A DNA stretch of 64,000 nucleotides from assembly GCA_964517875.1 (NCBI GenBank), contig CAZFEU010000002.1, positions 1-64,000 on the forward strand, written 5' to 3'. This DNA is from JAJPXC01 sp964517875 (GTDB taxonomy: Bacteria > Bacteroidota > Bacteroidia > Bacteroidales > Muribaculaceae). Every line of letters begins with the position of its first letter. Positions within the stretch are counted from its first letter, which is position 1. The notes under the pieces are model-generated. The model saw only the letters and a program-made list of their open reading frames with translations. It did not search any database and was not told where the DNA came from. Position numbers and translations under genes: made by a program. Shown in pieces: positions 33,867-43,101 of the stretch.

Positions 33867-35131
33867 TTTTGGATACTGGCTTTAATGGCGTCGGTAATGT
33901 AGCGCACATCATCGTCGGTGACAAATGGACCGGCGGGGAGACAGATACCGACTTTAAATAGCGACTCCGACACACCGTTGACGTAGGCCGGTGCACCTTG
34001 GTAGATGGGTTGCTTGTGCATCGGCTTCCATAGGGGGCGTGCCTCAATGTTGGCAGCATCAAGCGCCATACGCAGAGCCTCCACGTTGTCGTTGGGCTGA
34101 CAGTCGGTGACTGCAGTAGTTGTAGCATGGGTAACACCGGCAGCGCCACCGACGGCTCCGGTGATTACCTGTTTATATGCGTTCTCCTGTCCTTTGATAC
34201 GCACGTCGGGGTCGAGTGTGGCAGTGCAAAGCCAGTAGTTGGAGTCGTATTGTGGGCCTGGATTACAGTGCATTGTTATACCTTCAACATCTTTGAGCTG
34301 CTCTTCATAGAGAGCCTGAACATGCTTATGGTGAGCAATATGCTCGTCAACGATGGTCATCTGTCCACGGCCAATACCGGCACAGATGTTCGACATGCGG
34401 TAGTTGTAGCCGATAGCTTCATGCTGGTAGTAGGGATAGCTCTCGCGGGCCTGTGTGGCATACCAAAGTATTTCACGGGCTTTGTCGGCGTCGGGGCATA
34501 CAAGCGCACCACCTCCCGAAGTAGTAATCATCTTATTGCCGTTGAACGATAATACGCCGTACTCTCCGAACGTGCCAAGCGCCTGTCCGTCAAAGTTTGA
34601 GCCAAAGCCCTCGGCACCGTCCTCGATAACAGGTATCTCGTAGCGGTTGGCAATCTCCATGATCCGATCTATGCGGTAGGGCATGCCGTACAATGCCACG
34701 GGGATAATTGCTTTGGGCTTGCGGCCAGTTTTGGCGATGCGATCTTTGATAGCCTCCTCGAGAAGCTCAGGATCCATGTTCCACGACTCACGCTCTGAGT
34801 CAACAAACACCGGAGTAGCACCGAGGTAGGTAATGGGGTGACTCGACGCACAGAAAGTGAACGATTGCACCAGCACCTCATCACCAGCCTTAACGCCACA
34901 TGCGATCAGAGCCAAATGTACAGCAGCCGTACCGGCCGACAGCGCCACCACCTTCTTATGCAGAGGCTCAGCACCCTCGCGACGGTTAACAAAATCCTCC
35001 AGATCCTTTTCAAACCCATTGACATTCGGGCCAAGAGGCACCACCCAATTCTGGTCAAAAGCCTCCTTGATAAAGTCCATCTCCCTGCCGCTCATGTGCG
35101 CCAGGCACAGCAATATCCTATCTTTTCTCAT
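33863..35131 (-). CDS. DegT/DnrJ/EryC1/StrS aminotransferase (sugar aminotransferase)
   Basis: A 422-residue PLP enzyme. The cofactor Lys is K200 in LSFNGNKMITTSGGGALV, and VIEDGAEGFGS (168-178) holds the PLP-binding Asp. The sequence SGREMDFIKEAFDQNWVVPLGP at the start is shared with PglE-type enzymes that aminate UDP-4-keto-6-deoxy-GlcNAc. The matching dehydratase is the CapD-like protein at 52583-54508, so the pair could make a 4-amino-6-deoxy sugar. Confidence 0.85.
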   Translation of the reverse strand: MRKDRILLCLAHMSGREMDFIKEAFDQNWVVPLGPNVNGFEKDLEDFVNRREGAEPLHKKVVALSAGTAAVHLALIACGVKAGDEVLVQSFTFCASSHPITYLGATPVFVDSERESWNMDPELLEEAIKDRIAKTGRKPKAIIPVALYGMPYRIDRIMEIANRYEIPVIEDGAEGFGSNFDGQALGTFGEYGVLSFNGNKMITTSGGGALVCPDADKAREILWYATQARESYPYYQHEAIGYNYRMSNICAGIGRGQMTIVDEHIAHHKHVQALYEEQLKDVEGITMHCNPGPQYDSNYWLCTATLDPDVRIKGQENAYKQVITGAVGGAAGVTHATTTAVTDCQPNDNVEALRMALDAANIEARPLWKPMHKQPIYQGAPAYVNGVSESLFKVGICLPAGPFVTDDDVRYITDAIKASIQK

Positions 35132-35145
35132 AATCTATATATATG

Positions 35146-36342
35146 TCAATTTCTATTATTATATGCTTTAATAGCGTAAGCTAAGACATCTATAGCTCTG
35201 CCCAATTCTTCCTTATCGAGCACATAGGCAATACGAACCTCATCTTTTCCCATGCCTGGAGTGCTATAGAAACCTGACGCTGGAGCCATAAATATCGTTT
35301 GTCCTTCATAATTAAACTCTTCAAGACACCATCGGCAGAAATCATCGGAATCTTCTACTGGGAGACGGACAAGTGTATAGAAAGCTCCCATCGGAATCGG
35401 GCTGTAGACTCCAGGGATTTGGTTGAGTCTATCTATCAGAAATTTTCTTCGTTCTACATACTCATTGTATGTGGCCAACATATAATCCCTGGGGGTATCA
35501 ATTGATGCTTCTGCTACTATCTGCCCCAACAATGGTGGACTTAACCTTGCCTGACAGAACTTCATCACATTATGACGTAGCTGACCATTCTTGGTCACGA
35601 TGGCTCCAATACGTATCCCACACTCATTATAGCGCTTTGACACTGAGTCAATCAACACGACATTTTCCTCAATACCAGGCAAATGACAGGCCGAGATGTA
35701 AGGTGCCCCTGTATAACAGAATTCACGATAAACTTCATCAGAGAACAAGAAGAGGTCATGCTTTTTTACAATATCACGTATTGTAAGCATTTCACGCATC
35801 GAATATAAATAACCCGTTGGATTATTTGGATTACAGATCAGTATTCCACGTGTCCTTGACGTAATTAACTTCTCAAACTCCTCCATCGGGGGCAATTCAA
35901 AACCATTCTCAATCGTGGATGGGATTGTTACGATTTTAGCACCAGCTAAAATCGCAAACGCCATATAATTAGCATATGCAGGTTCGGGCACGATAATTTC
36001 ATCGCCAGGATTAAGACATGCCATGAACGCAAACATCACAGCCTCAGAACCACCTGTAGTGACAATGATATCCTCTATGTCAACATCAATGTCAAAGGTT
36101 TTGTAATATTCCTTAAGTTTTTGCCTCAGGCTTCTGATTCCATCCGAAGGGCTATATTCAAGTACCTTACGATTTATATTACGCAGCACTTCTATTGCCT
36201 GTGGTGGGGTAGGAATATCGGGTTGACCGATATTCAGTCGATATACCTTAACGCCTTGCTCGACAGCTTTTTCGGCAAGTGAAGCGAGTTTCCTAATGGG
36301 TGATTCCGGCATTATCTCACCACGTTTCGATAATTGAGGCAT
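35146..36342 (-). CDS. class I/II aminotransferase, aspartate aminotransferase fold
   Basis: A 398-residue PLP enzyme with the fold-type I motifs NPNNPTG (171-177), the PLP-binding SDEVYREF (201-208) and the cofactor Lys K236 in SVSKRYNECGIRIG. It belongs to the aspartate/aromatic aminotransferase superfamily. Inside a polysaccharide operon and next to a FemAB-like gene, it may provide an amino acid or keto acid used to decorate the glycan (inference). It could also be a relocated housekeeping paralogue. Confidence 0.78.
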   Translation of the reverse strand: MPQLSKRGEIMPESPIRKLASLAEKAVEQGVKVYRLNIGQPDIPTPPQAIEVLRNINRKVLEYSPSDGIRSLRQKLKEYYKTFDIDVDIEDIIVTTGGSEAVMFAFMACLNPGDEIIVPEPAYANYMAFAILAGAKIVTIPSTIENGFELPPMEEFEKLITSRTRGILICNPNNPTGYLYSMREMLTIRDIVKKHDLFLFSDEVYREFCYTGAPYISACHLPGIEENVVLIDSVSKRYNECGIRIGAIVTKNGQLRHNVMKFCQARLSPPLLGQIVAEASIDTPRDYMLATYNEYVERRKFLIDRLNQIPGVYSPIPMGAFYTLVRLPVEDSDDFCRWCLEEFNYEGQTIFMAPASGFYSTPGMGKDEVRIAYVLDKEELGRAIDVLAYAIKAYNNRN

Positions 36343-36353
36343 AAAAGAATATA

Positions 36354-37409
36354 TTATTTGTGAGCGCGGTATTGAGGGAAATAGGCTATTGTCGAAGCCT
36401 CACTATCAGAGAATCCTCTAATACTCATCAGCTTATCATAAGTATTTTGAGATATGATTGATTCACCAATCGCAAACTTATAATTGGAATTACGGTTAAA
36501 AGCCGCCTTAAATTTATATAAATGATCCTCACCCGAGCCAACGCCTCCGCCAAGATGAAAGGTCTTATATCCATGCTCGTTACCCCATAGGGCAGCCTTG
36601 TAAAGCAAAAGATTACTTGGTGCCATATGACGATACTCCCTTCGAGAACCTGACAAATGATAGTGCATTTGATTATTTGCAAAAATCATTATTGCAATTG
36701 AAATAATCTTGTCTTCGTAAGTAGCATAAAAAATTTCGAAGTTGCCACTTAACTCGTCAGCAATAGAGGTATAAAAATCTTCCTTAAAGAAATAGTAATC
36801 CTCGGCTTCATCCGTGCGCATTGTCTCATCATAAATTTCTTTGAAAGCCCCAAATAGCATCGGATCAGATGAATGATGAATTACCACCCCACTTTTCTCA
36901 GCTTTGCGAATCATATTACGATTCTTACTAATGATATTCTCCCAAATAATTTCCGGGGAAGATAAGTCCAAGGCAATTGTTTTACCTAAGGGCAACACAT
37001 CAACGATTTTCGCATTCTCGTTAGCATTCTCAAGTACAGGGTGAAAACGGAAGAATACGGAATTTATCTGATTATCTTTGAGCACTTGTCGGAATTCACA
37101 GCTTAGAGCATCAGTGTCTACATCCCCGTCAAAAATAAATCCTCCATAGCCATATGGCGTTACCGCATCATAGTAACAATCTACTGGTATCTTACCTACA
37201 AACAGCGCATCATTAGCAACATCACGCACCATCAGCGCACATATGGCCCTACCCCCCTTATCATCGGTATAATACAGAAGTATCGGCTTCCCATCGCCGT
37301 GGACTTCAAATGCCTTGACATAACCACTTAGGTAATAAACATCATAATTTGGGAAAGTTTTAACAACCTCATCCCACTTGTCCCTTTGTGATAAATCAAA
37401 TATCTCCAT
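36354..37409 (-). CDS. FemAB/GNAT-fold aminoacyl or acyl transferase-like protein
   Basis: A 351-residue protein with two GNAT-like halves. SKNRNMIRKAEKSGVVIHHS (174-193) is the conserved FemAB-type element, and SGSRREYRHMAPSNLLLYKA followed by GYKTFHLGGGVGSGEDHLYKFKAAFN is the typical C-terminal core. FemX/BioF2-like relatives transfer amino acids from aminoacyl-tRNA, or acyl groups, to amino sugars. The substrate here is unknown; a polysaccharide decoration role is inferred from context. It is 11 bases from the aminotransferase gene. Confidence 0.72.
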   Translation of the reverse strand: MEIFDLSQRDKWDEVVKTFPNYDVYYLSGYVKAFEVHGDGKPILLYYTDDKGGRAICALMVRDVANDALFVGKIPVDCYYDAVTPYGYGGFIFDGDVDTDALSCEFRQVLKDNQINSVFFRFHPVLENANENAKIVDVLPLGKTIALDLSSPEIIWENIISKNRNMIRKAEKSGVVIHHSSDPMLFGAFKEIYDETMRTDEAEDYYFFKEDFYTSIADELSGNFEIFYATYEDKIISIAIMIFANNQMHYHLSGSRREYRHMAPSNLLLYKAALWGNEHGYKTFHLGGGVGSGEDHLYKFKAAFNRNSNYKFAIGESIISQNTYDKLMSIRGFSDSEASTIAYFPQYRAHK

Positions 37410-37413
37410 TTGT

Positions 37414-38442
37414 TTAATTGAGCAAATCCTTGATTATAGATACAAGTATCTCCATATCATTCAATGAATAACGGCCGTCGCAATGTACCGACAACATCGA
37501 ATCTCCAAACGATTGAGCCGCTTTGTCGTCATCATTTTCTATTATCCATAAAATTGCCGGATATATCTGATTTGCGATCAACGACATGCGCACTGCATCT
37601 CTCATCTCCTTATTAACAAATCTTAGTGTCAACGAGAACGGACAGCTCGCACGGTTTTCCGGGGTGAGTATATTTAAGCTCTTAATACCTTTCAAGCATT
37701 TGTGCAAATAGCTCCAATTCCTATATTTGGCATCATACCATGCACGTATGTCAAGATTCTTTAATACTTGGGATGAGGCGCCACTAATTCCGGAAATGGG
37801 TATTGAATCAAACGCATTTTCTGTCTCTTTAAATATTTTGAGGTATTCCCCCTTGGCAATATCCTTCCCTTTCAAGTAATCTCGCTTAAGATCCATGGCA
37901 TGAACCCGTTTAGCCATTAGGTTCTCGGTAAGAGCAACGGACATTGGCTTTTCAGGCAATTTATGGTGCTTGGGAGACCAAAGAATTCCACCGTCAGCAA
38001 TAGGCAAAGTTTTACGAAGCGAGGCAATACACCAATCAGCATTACTATTTGTAGCCCATGGCCCAATTAAATTATGAGTATGATCCTCAACGATCTCACA
38101 ATCTATTTTTGAGAAGCTCCTTCTATTAAAAAGTCCGAAATAATTTACTACAAGCAACCCTTCATTTTGGGCTGCCGGAACCGACGGGATTATTCTTATT
38201 GGATCATCCGACGGTATAATATTATAATGGCGAAGTTCAATACCTGCACGCTGAATGCAATTTAAAGTCTCCTCGCAAAAATACGACGGGACCCAAAGCC
38301 GCTTCCAGCCACGACTCAACGCTAAGTCTAAGAGCGCTTGCCTACCGCTTACATATAAGTTGCACACGGGGAAATACTCCAATAGAGTTTTTCCACCTCT
38401 TGGATATCTCAAAGTATGGAAGTCTGACCCGAACTCCATCAA
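37414..38442 (-). CDS. divergent DegT-like PLP-dependent protein
   Basis: A 342-residue protein that aligns by eye to the DegT fold: a GRQALLDLALSRGWKRLWVP start, a PLP-binding IVEDHTHNLIGPW (117-129) and a likely cofactor Lys144 in SLRKTLPIADGG. The family is remote, and several usual motifs (SGTAA, FN..K) are altered. It sits between the FemAB-like and GNAT genes, overlapping the latter by four bases, so the three probably act together on an amino-modified precursor. Confidence 0.62.
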   Translation of the reverse strand: MMEFGSDFHTLRYPRGGKTLLEYFPVCNLYVSGRQALLDLALSRGWKRLWVPSYFCEETLNCIQRAGIELRHYNIIPSDDPIRIIPSVPAAQNEGLLVVNYFGLFNRRSFSKIDCEIVEDHTHNLIGPWATNSNADWCIASLRKTLPIADGGILWSPKHHKLPEKPMSVALTENLMAKRVHAMDLKRDYLKGKDIAKGEYLKIFKETENAFDSIPISGISGASSQVLKNLDIRAWYDAKYRNWSYLHKCLKGIKSLNILTPENRASCPFSLTLRFVNKEMRDAVRMSLIANQIYPAILWIIENDDDKAAQSFGDSMLSVHCDGRYSLNDMEILVSIIKDLLN

Positions 38443-38990
38443 TTGAATTTTGCAATGTAGTTCTTGTATGCTTCTTCAAAGTCTTCTCTAAGCACCGCCA
38501 TCATCACTTGATTATGGTACTGACCGTTCTTAAAGATTGACTGACGCAAAACTCCTTCCTTCTTATACCCGCATTTTTCCAGCGCTTTTATAGATCCGAT
38601 ATTGTCCTCTTTGACAAGAGCCCAAATTCGATTGAGTCTTCTTTCCTCAAAAGCAAATTTTAAAATCATCAATCTGGCCTCTGTCGCATAACCTTTGCCC
38701 CATTCATCCTTTGCTCCTATCAACACTGGCACATGTGCAGACCCGTCAATATAATCAATTTCTTGGAGCATAACATTTCCAATATACTTATCATTCTCTA
38801 CCAAGCAAATCGCAAGGACAATCCTGTCATTATTGAAAATGGTATTTTTTACCCACTCCTTTTCTTTCTCTTTTGACACGAAGTAACTATGTCCACCGAC
38901 CATCGACTGAATTTCAGCATCATTCCTCCACTTTACTGATACTTCAAAGTCTGCAGGTTCAAGGGCTCTTAGATAAATTCTCGGTTTCAT
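38439..38990 (-). CDS. GNAT family N-acetyltransferase (RimJ/RimL or PseH-like)
   Basis: A 183-residue GNAT enzyme. It begins IYLRALEPADFEVSVKWRND and carries the acetyl-CoA-binding motif around DEWGKGYATEARLMILKFAF and the C-terminal NIGSIKALEKCGYKKEGVLR. Such enzymes acetylate amino sugars in glycan pathways (PseH-like) or protein termini (RimL-like); the operon favours a sugar or amino-acid substrate. Confidence 0.78.
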   Translation of the reverse strand: MKPRIYLRALEPADFEVSVKWRNDAEIQSMVGGHSYFVSKEKEKEWVKNTIFNNDRIVLAICLVENDKYIGNVMLQEIDYIDGSAHVPVLIGAKDEWGKGYATEARLMILKFAFEERRLNRIWALVKEDNIGSIKALEKCGYKKEGVLRQSIFKNGQYHNQVMMAVLREDFEEAYKNYIAKFN

Positions 38991-39005
38991 ATCTGTTCTT
39001 TAGCA

Positions 39006-39638
39006 TTAATCTGTATATCTGTCTCTAAAATGTAAATCATCAATGGACTCCATACTTCCACTTCCTTCTCCTATATCCCTCCTCCTCAATACATTACATG
39101 CAGTCATGTATATTATACGACAATCTGCCAGAAACGACATATTATCCACATACCATACATCATAATCAAATTTTTCACTGAGCTTACACAAGTTTCTCCC
39201 ATGCACCTGCGCCCAACCCGTGATGCCTGGTCTTACCTCATGTCTTCGCGCATGGTAATCAGAATAAAGTGGCAAATATTTAACTAATAGAGGCCGTGGG
39301 CCAATCAGAGACATATCACCCTTGAGCACATTCCACAGTTGTGGCAGCTCGTCAATCGACGTTGAACGAACCAACTTTCCGACCTTGGTCAGACGTTTGG
39401 AATCAGGTAGGAGCTTCCCATTTTCGTCTCGTTCGTCTGTCATTGTTTTAAACTTGACGACTTTGAATATCTTTCCATTCTTGCCAGGGCGCTCCTGTAA
39501 GAAGAATGCGCCTGCTCCTTTATTTGCAAAATGCAACCACACAGACACAGCTGCCAGTGGAACAGCAAGCACAAGCAACGCACCTCCCGAGGCTACAATA
39601 TCAATCGCACGTTTAAAAAAATCTCTATACAAGTTCAT
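39006..39638 (-). CDS. initiating sugar-phosphate transferase (PglC/WcaJ family)
   Basis: A 210-residue short bacterial sugar transferase with a single N-terminal re-entrant membrane helix (FFKRAIDIVASGGALLVLAV), the KFKTM motif (about 68-72) and DELPQLWNVLKGDMSLIGPRP. It transfers the first sugar phosphate to undecaprenyl phosphate, starting the repeat unit at the cytoplasmic face of the inner membrane. Its short form resembles PglC, which uses UDP-diacetylbacillosamine, consistent with the dehydratase and aminotransferase in this operon. Confidence 0.88.
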   Translation of the reverse strand: MNLYRDFFKRAIDIVASGGALLVLAVPLAAVSVWLHFANKGAGAFFLQERPGKNGKIFKVVKFKTMTDERDENGKLLPDSKRLTKVGKLVRSTSIDELPQLWNVLKGDMSLIGPRPLLVKYLPLYSDYHARRHEVRPGITGWAQVHGRNLCKLSEKFDYDVWYVDNMSFLADCRIIYMTACNVLRRRDIGEGSGSMESIDDLHFRDRYTD

Positions 39639-39648
39639 TGTTTATCTA

Positions 39649-40527
39649 TTAGATACTAACTATCTTTGTTATTGGCAAGTATTGACAATATTTAACAATC
39701 GATTGAAACTTAAAAGTAGCCATTAACTCATCTAAATTCTTAATCGCGCGTCCTCTGCCAATATTTGACTTGAAATATCGGATATAACGATTTTTAAGGC
39801 TCCCAGGCTCCTTGAAGTACTCTTCATAATCAATTTTTGACATGAGTTTCCTTTTTTCTGTCAAAAGATCGCCGATATGAAAATAGCACATATTATAGTC
39901 AGAGGATCCCAACCTCCTTTTAACAAACCAAAGTGGCAGGAGTCTGAAATAACCGCCTCCCGAATATGCCAATTGCTTGTTCAAGACAGGCAGAGAATAT
40001 AGTGGAATCGGGAACTCGTTGATACGAATGCCGTTATACTCAACTATGCACGGCTTCTGCTCCGTAAAATCCGGGAATCCGCCGAAATCACGAGCTCCGG
40101 GGAAGATTGAGGCATCATTTTTTATTCCATTTTCCGCAAGAACCTCAAAAGCCCACTTATTTGACTCTCCGATAGAGAATGCCGGGGCGCGGAAGCTCTC
40201 CACCTTTTTACCTATCAGATCTTCGAGCGCACTTACGGCCATATGAGTATCTTCCCGAAAGTCCTCAGGGGTCATCTTGTTTACCCATTTATGGGCATGT
40301 GAATGGCTCCCAATTTCATGCCCCTCAGCTTCTATTTTCTTTATTACGTCAGGGAAATCAATTGCTATCTTTCCAAGACAGAAAAATGTGGCCTTAATAT
40401 CGTTAGCGCTTAAACGCTCTAAAATATGGTCAAGCAGACGGTCGAACTCAGCATACTTATCCTTACGGCCACCCCGATACTCTTTTTCAATTGACCACTC
40501 CTCAATGTCAAAAGTCAGAATATTCAT
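39649..40527 (-). CDS. polysaccharide deacetylase family protein
   Basis: A 292-residue NodB-fold protein. FDIEEW (5-10) supplies the catalytic Asp pair region, and HEIGSHSHAHKWVNKM (about 91-106) the metal-binding His-x3-His. SFRAPAFSIGES is the next family motif. No signal peptide is visible, so it acts in the cytoplasm or at the inner membrane, presumably removing an acetyl group from a lipid-linked sugar. It overlaps the upstream acyltransferase gene by four bases. Confidence 0.82.
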   Translation of the reverse strand: MNILTFDIEEWSIEKEYRGGRKDKYAEFDRLLDHILERLSANDIKATFFCLGKIAIDFPDVIKKIEAEGHEIGSHSHAHKWVNKMTPEDFREDTHMAVSALEDLIGKKVESFRAPAFSIGESNKWAFEVLAENGIKNDASIFPGARDFGGFPDFTEQKPCIVEYNGIRINEFPIPLYSLPVLNKQLAYSGGGYFRLLPLWFVKRRLGSSDYNMCYFHIGDLLTEKRKLMSKIDYEEYFKEPGSLKNRYIRYFKSNIGRGRAIKNLDELMATFKFQSIVKYCQYLPITKIVSI

Positions 40528-41105
40528 TTCGCTCGTCTTTGAATTTGCTTTACAACCTTGGCTGGGCTACCTATTGCAATAGACCAATCAGGAATATCTT
40601 TAGTCACTAACGATCCTGCACCTATTATCGCCCCCTCTCCTATCGTTACCCCCGGCATTATTATGGTACCTGTTCCCGTGGAACAACCTCGCTTTAAATG
40701 AATTTTACCAGTCATATAAGGCAAATCAGCATAGTTGTCCCCCTGGCAGTAGCTGCTCAAATCTTTCTTATGACATAAGAGCACTGTTCTCCCTGTCACA
40801 TGAACATAATCCTCAATTGTAATCAAATCAGCATGACCCGCATCTATCCATAGTTGGCTACCGAAAAATGTATTCCTTCCAACCTGGCATCCAATTTTAC
40901 GGAGCACCCAAGGTCTTATTTTGCGCGGCAGAAGTGGGGAAAGCAGCCAATTGTTCATCACACAATTTAACAAAAATGAATCTCGGAATGTCTTATTTAC
41001 TCTTTTTATGAGTTGACAAATTGTGACCTGGCCGTATTCCTCTTCAGGATAATTTAATCCTACCGTTCTCAAAAACCGATATGTCTTACTTAACTTTTGA
41101 GACAT
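40524..41105 (-). CDS. left-handed beta-helix (hexapeptide) acetyltransferase
   Basis: A 193-residue protein whose second half has the repeated hexapeptide turns of LbetaH transferases (HLKRGCSTGTGTIIMPGVTI, GEGAIIGAGSLVTKDIPDWS, IAIGSPAKVVKQI). The first 70 residues are basic and hydrophobic. It is most similar in layout to WcaF/colanic-acid-type O-acetyltransferases, though a serine or sugar N-acetyl role is possible. Confidence 0.82.
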   Translation of the reverse strand: MSQKLSKTYRFLRTVGLNYPEEEYGQVTICQLIKRVNKTFRDSFLLNCVMNNWLLSPLLPRKIRPWVLRKIGCQVGRNTFFGSQLWIDAGHADLITIEDYVHVTGRTVLLCHKKDLSSYCQGDNYADLPYMTGKIHLKRGCSTGTGTIIMPGVTIGEGAIIGAGSLVTKDIPDWSIAIGSPAKVVKQIQRRAK

Positions 41106-41143
41106 GGAATATTGGGTTTAAAGTTCAAATTATGATAACATTG

Positions 41144-42304
41144 TTATTTATTCCTATCAATTAATCGGTTACGATGCTCAGCCAACTTTGAGAACAATGT
41201 CTGTTGCTCATATTTTTCTTCTACGTCCTTACGAGCCTGTCGTCCCATTTCTTTTGTCTTTTCTGGATTATGGATATAAAACTCCATCGCATCCACCACC
41301 CGCGAAACATCATGAACCGGCACATGAATACCTGTTTTATTGTTGGTAATTGTATCATATTGTCCCGGGCAATCAGTTACTATGGCAGGTACACCCATGC
41401 CCGCAGCCTCTATAACAACAAGACCGAATCCTTCTCTATAACTCAAGGAGCAGAACACATCCAAAGCCGAATAGTGTTGTGGCACTTCTTTAGTGTAGCC
41501 GGTGAAAATTACACGATCGTTAGTTTTTGCCCAAGAGAAAAGCCCCGGATCAATAGTTTCTGCATGATCGTTTGAGCCAATTATCATTAGATATGCATCC
41601 TCGTGCTTCTTTTCAATCAGTTCTCGAAATGCGCCAAACAACTCATTAAGCCCCTTGTCCCTGGTGATACGGCCACAATATCCGAATACAGTTGCTGATT
41701 CAGGTATACCGTATTTTTCACGATATTCTTTACGCCAAATTGACTTCTTAGTCATATCATACTTTCTGGTATCCACTCCGCAAGCACTGCCATTCCAGAT
41801 TACGACAGACTTCTCCGGCTTGTAAATCCCCTCCTGAATTGCTTCCTCTCGTATTGAAAAACTCTCAGTCTCTATATCGGTAGACAGAGCGCATACCATT
41901 TTGTCGTCAAGTTTAAGCAGCCTACGTTTCATCCCCTTCATAGCAATAAACATCATCCCCCATTGACCGAATACTCGTGTCTTTATTCCGGCCATCCAGG
42001 CTGCAATTGACGCATAAGTGGCAGCATTACGAGTAGAGTATTGAACTATGTCGAATTTCTCACGCTTAAAAATCTTGTATAATTTCCAAATTGTACTTAT
42101 ACCATCAAAAGCGATTCCTCTCTTCATCGGCACCGGGATATAGTGCGTGTGATTGTCAAGGTATTCATCGAGAGCATTCGTTGTATTGCATATGAAAGTT
42201 ACATCATAATTTTCATTATCAACCAAATATCTCGCCAAGGGCACAAGGAATGACTTGATTGTACCCGGTATGGTTGTGCAGAAACATATCCTTTTTCTTT
42301 CCAT
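41144..42304 (-). CDS. glycosyltransferase, GT4 family
   Basis: A 386-residue GT-B protein. The C-terminal half has GYCGRITRDKGLNELFGAFR and the nucleotide-sugar-binding Glu motif YREGFGLVVIEAAGMGVPAIV, ending with the usual C-terminal helix. It adds a sugar to the lipid-linked repeat unit; donor and linkage cannot be read from sequence. It is preceded by a GT2 gene two bases away. Confidence 0.88.
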   Translation of the reverse strand: MERKRICFCTTIPGTIKSFLVPLARYLVDNENYDVTFICNTTNALDEYLDNHTHYIPVPMKRGIAFDGISTIWKLYKIFKREKFDIVQYSTRNAATYASIAAWMAGIKTRVFGQWGMMFIAMKGMKRRLLKLDDKMVCALSTDIETESFSIREEAIQEGIYKPEKSVVIWNGSACGVDTRKYDMTKKSIWRKEYREKYGIPESATVFGYCGRITRDKGLNELFGAFRELIEKKHEDAYLMIIGSNDHAETIDPGLFSWAKTNDRVIFTGYTKEVPQHYSALDVFCSLSYREGFGLVVIEAAGMGVPAIVTDCPGQYDTITNNKTGIHVPVHDVSRVVDAMEFYIHNPEKTKEMGRQARKDVEEKYEQQTLFSKLAEHRNRLIDRNK

Positions 42305-42306
42305 TA

Positions 42307-43101
42307 TTATCGATTATGTAGGAATCTATATATTTTTTTGGGGAGCATATATAGAATAATTGGCTTAAAACAGTAGAGATAATAGCGCAGAGGCAAATGC
42401 AACTTCTTACAAGCCAGATATTTTACATATGCCTCGTTTTTGCGGCTTTTCCAGTTTCTTCGGCTCAGAGCATTTCTATCGTCTCGCATACTGTAAAGCG
42501 GCTCATTCAATATGTATCCTCTAAATCCTTTTTCATACATTTTCAGCCAAAGATGGTAGTCCTCTTGCCTTAAAAGTTTGTCTGAGACCGTATATCCACC
42601 AACAGCCCTGTATGCTTCAGCTCTAACCATACATGGCGCATGGCAAAAGGGAGAATGTTTGGCGTAGACAGTTGGCAATGGTTCTCCGCCGCCTCTCCCC
42701 GTTCTAAAAATCCCTTTTTCATCGAAATGATGCATTGGCACTGAAACAATGGCATACTCAGGATGAGCCTCTAAAAAGTTTAACTCTTTCTCAAATCGCG
42801 TTGGATCACATGTGTCATCGCCGTCCATACGAGCTATGTACTCACCCCGAGCTACTTCAAGGCAGTTATTGAGAGTCTGATTCAACCCTAAATTATGTGG
42901 ATTCTTGAGCAATACTATCTCCGGGTGCTTTTCCTGGTTTTCCTTTGCGATTTTATAAGTATCGTCCGAGGAACCATCATCACATAGTATGATCTCGAAG
43001 TCCTTATATGTTTGAGCATAAAGAGAGTCTAATGCTTCCTGGAGATAAGTGGCACAATTATAAATACCCATTATCACCGATATCTTTGGATTATCATTCA
43101 T
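42307..43101 (-). CDS. glycosyltransferase, GT2 family
   Basis: A 264-residue GT-A protein: PKISVIMGIYNCATYLQEAL at the start, DDGSSDDT (41-48) and the acceptor-side MDGDDTCDPTRFEKE (DGDD, metal-binding DxD region), later LLRQEDYHLWLKM (ED-Y). The C-terminal 60 residues are basic and aromatic, suggesting membrane contact. Its start codon lies directly next to the stop of the polymerase gene. Confidence 0.88.
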   Translation of the reverse strand: MNDNPKISVIMGIYNCATYLQEALDSLYAQTYKDFEIILCDDGSSDDTYKIAKENQEKHPEIVLLKNPHNLGLNQTLNNCLEVARGEYIARMDGDDTCDPTRFEKELNFLEAHPEYAIVSVPMHHFDEKGIFRTGRGGGEPLPTVYAKHSPFCHAPCMVRAEAYRAVGGYTVSDKLLRQEDYHLWLKMYEKGFRGYILNEPLYSMRDDRNALSRRNWKSRKNEAYVKYLACKKLHLPLRYYLYCFKPIILYMLPKKIYRFLHNR

